Origin: UBA3071 sp965369635
GTDB taxonomy: Bacteria > Chloroflexota > Anaerolineae > UBA3071
NCBI GenBank assembly: GCA_965369635.1
Contig: CBDURC010000020.1
Location: forward strand, 1-21,223
Length of the DNA stretch: 21,223 nucleotides
Direction: 5' to 3'
This document shows, piece after piece, positions 20,381-21,223 of the stretch. The translations under genes were made by a program, and so were the position numbers. The notes beneath the pieces are model-generated. The model was not told where the DNA came from. It searched no databases and saw only the letters and a list, made by a program, of their open reading frames with translations. Position 1 is the first letter of the stretch; each line of letters opens with the position of its first letter.

Positions 20381-20597
20381 TCTTGGCTGTCGAGACCAAT
20401 TGCGGGCGCAGATGGTGAAACGTACAACGTGACTGCTACGCATCGCATCTCTCGAATCACAGCCGTGCTGAAACAAACCCAAAGCCAACGGCGGTTGAAG
20501 AGAATAGAAAACGGAAGGTAATCAGCCTAATCCGCTCCGTCCGCTGGCGATTCTGTGCCTTTTCAGAGGCGTCGAACAACATAGACTGGAGGATTCT

Positions 20598-20873
20598 GTG
20601 GCAAACACGAAGTCAGCGATTAAGCGCATTCGCAGTTCCGAACGCAAGCGCAAGCGCAATCGCATGGTACGCTCCGCGACTCGCACTGAGATCAAGAAGG
20701 CGCGGCAGTTCATGGAGGCCGGGCAGATTGAAGAAGCTGCTGAGACTACTCATCGAGCGGTCAGCCTCTTGGACAGGGCCGCCGAGAAGGGGATGATCCA
20801 TCGACGCAACGCGGCCCGGCGGAAGTCCCGTTTGATGCATGCCTTGCACAAAGCTCAGAAAGAAGCAACGTAG
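20598..20873 (+). CDS. rpsT: 30S ribosomal protein S20
   Basis: 91 residues, strongly basic and helical: MANTKSAIKRIRSSERKRKR at the start, TEIKKARQFMEAG mid-chain and GMIHRRNAARRKSRLMHAL near the end, all standard S20 features that bind 16S rRNA. GTG start with GGAGG 6 nt upstream. The preceding 229 nt contain no gene; they probably hold an untranslated leader, and S20 is self-regulated in some bacteria, but I see no specific structure to support that here. Confidence 0.97.
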   Translation: MANTKSAIKRIRSSERKRKRNRMVRSATRTEIKKARQFMEAGQIEEAAETTHRAVSLLDRAAEKGMIHRRNAARRKSRLMHALHKAQKEAT

Positions 20874-21005
20874 GTCTGGCTGCCCTCAAGCCAATGACGC
20901 ACCATCTGGAGGCTTTCTCCTGGAGACAGTCTGTATGCCAGATTTCCTACTCTGATTCTCAATAGACCTTGCTCTCGCAGCATTCGCGTAAGGCATGCTG
21001 CGGAT

Positions 21006-21034
21006 TTGACAGGAGAACGTTTGTTCTGTATAAT
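21006..21034 (+). promoter_or_regulatory. Consensus promoter of the FtsK-like gene
   Basis: Perfect TTGACA (21006-21011), exactly 17 nt, perfect TATAAT (21029-21034). Such a strong promoter fits one held by a repressor; LexA-type boxes occupy the spacer and the expected start site. Confidence 0.85.
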
Positions 21035-21053
21035 CTCATAGAACAAACGTTCT
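21014..21053 (+). promoter_or_regulatory. Two LexA-type SOS boxes over the promoter
   Basis: AGAACGTTTGTTCT (21014-21027) and its exact reverse complement AGAACAAACGTTCT (21040-21053). Each matches GAAC-N4-GTTC, the LexA box form of Bacillus and related Gram-positive bacteria. The first fills the -35/-10 spacer and the second covers the transcription start. The pair also forms a 14-bp inverted repeat. Confidence 0.8.
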
Positions 21054-21117
21054 GTGTTTTCATGCCCCATTCACTTTCCACTCTCTTCGCCGTTGGGCCA
21101 CGAGCAGGAGGTGCACC

Positions 21118-21223
21118 ATGCGCAAGCTGTTGGAACTACAGGCCAATCAGATCGAGGCGGTGCTGGCTAGCCACCGCATCCTCGCTCGCGTCTGGGGCGG
21201 CATCGTCACGCCCCGCTTCGTCC
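21118..21223 (+). CDS. FtsK/SpoIIIE-like DNA translocase, N-terminal fragment
   Basis: Only the first 35 codons are in the window: MRKLLELQANQIEAVLASHR and then ILARVWGGIVTPRFV, running off the right edge. The pattern LLxLQAxxIEAVLxxHxxxARVxGGxVTPRxV resembles the start of FtsK-type proteins in Chloroflexota, where it corresponds to the alpha domain ahead of the motor. GGAGG lies 6-7 nt before the ATG. The double SOS box upstream fits: in E. coli ftsK (dinH) is also LexA-regulated. The ATPase domain is outside the window, so the identification is provisional. Confidence 0.6.
   Translation, partial: MRKLLELQANQIEAVLASHRILARVWGGIVTPRFV

Noticed and set aside
20369..20597. S20 leader with a defined autoregulatory structure
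   Set aside because: The gap is long enough, but I found no strong stem or known motif, so no element is called.
20855..21070. 71-residue minus-strand frame between rpsT and the FtsK-like gene
   Set aside because: It overlaps the end of rpsT and reads through the SOS boxes and promoter. No convincing ribosome site or family match, so treated as chance.

Overview
The window reads as GC-rich bacterial chromosome, most likely Chloroflexota (Anaerolineae-like). The pointers are an FMN-riboswitch-controlled RibY-type riboflavin-binding lipoprotein, an FtsK-like protein whose N-terminus resembles those of Chloroflexota, a DUF2085 membrane protein beside CcdA, a zinc-ribbon/coiled-coil protein, and many short purine-rich or 'cgatacg' tandem repeats in the gaps. 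The lineage is inferred from recall of families, not from a search.

Left part (about 1-5111, minus strand): an M20 amidohydrolase, a frameshifted XRE antitoxin-like gene bracketed by two direct repeats, an isocitrate/isopropylmalate dehydrogenase-family enzyme, a geranylgeranyl-reductase-type flavoprotein with two fused 4Fe-4S clusters, and an unusually long acyl carrier protein ended by a strong hairpin. Back-to-back promoters at 5158-5223 separate this block from a plus-strand type 2 isopentenyl-diphosphate isomerase. The reductase and isomerase suggest local isoprenoid metabolism.

Middle (6400-11500): a terpenoid-cyclase-fold protein (minus), a Nudix hydrolase (plus), a small acidic helical protein and a C4 zinc-ribbon protein (minus). 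The zinc-ribbon gene is preceded by a candidate leader or small RNA with its own promoter and terminator. From a divergent promoter at 9541 the plus strand continues with a two-TM double-zinc-ribbon protein and a membrane-anchored helical protein.

Right part (11500-21223, plus): an FMN riboswitch with promoter and terminator controls a riboflavin-transport substrate-binding lipoprotein and an ABC ATPase, but no permease is present. Next comes a tightly packed run: glycogen synthase, a GalT-like HIT-superfamily transferase (overlapping start and stop), a PLDc_N small membrane protein, and an ABC-2 ATPase/permease pair. Then follow a CcdA-type thiol-redox transporter whose first helix has moved to the C-terminus (a circular permutation), a DUF2085 protein, ribosomal protein S20, and the start of an FtsK/SpoIIIE-like translocase gene behind a near-consensus promoter carrying two LexA-type SOS boxes.

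The most notable items are the permuted CcdA, the double SOS box at the FtsK-like gene, the riboflavin cassette without a permease, the atypical acyl carrier protein, the candidate RNA at 9344-9496 and the interspersed repeats that have entered coding sequence ends.
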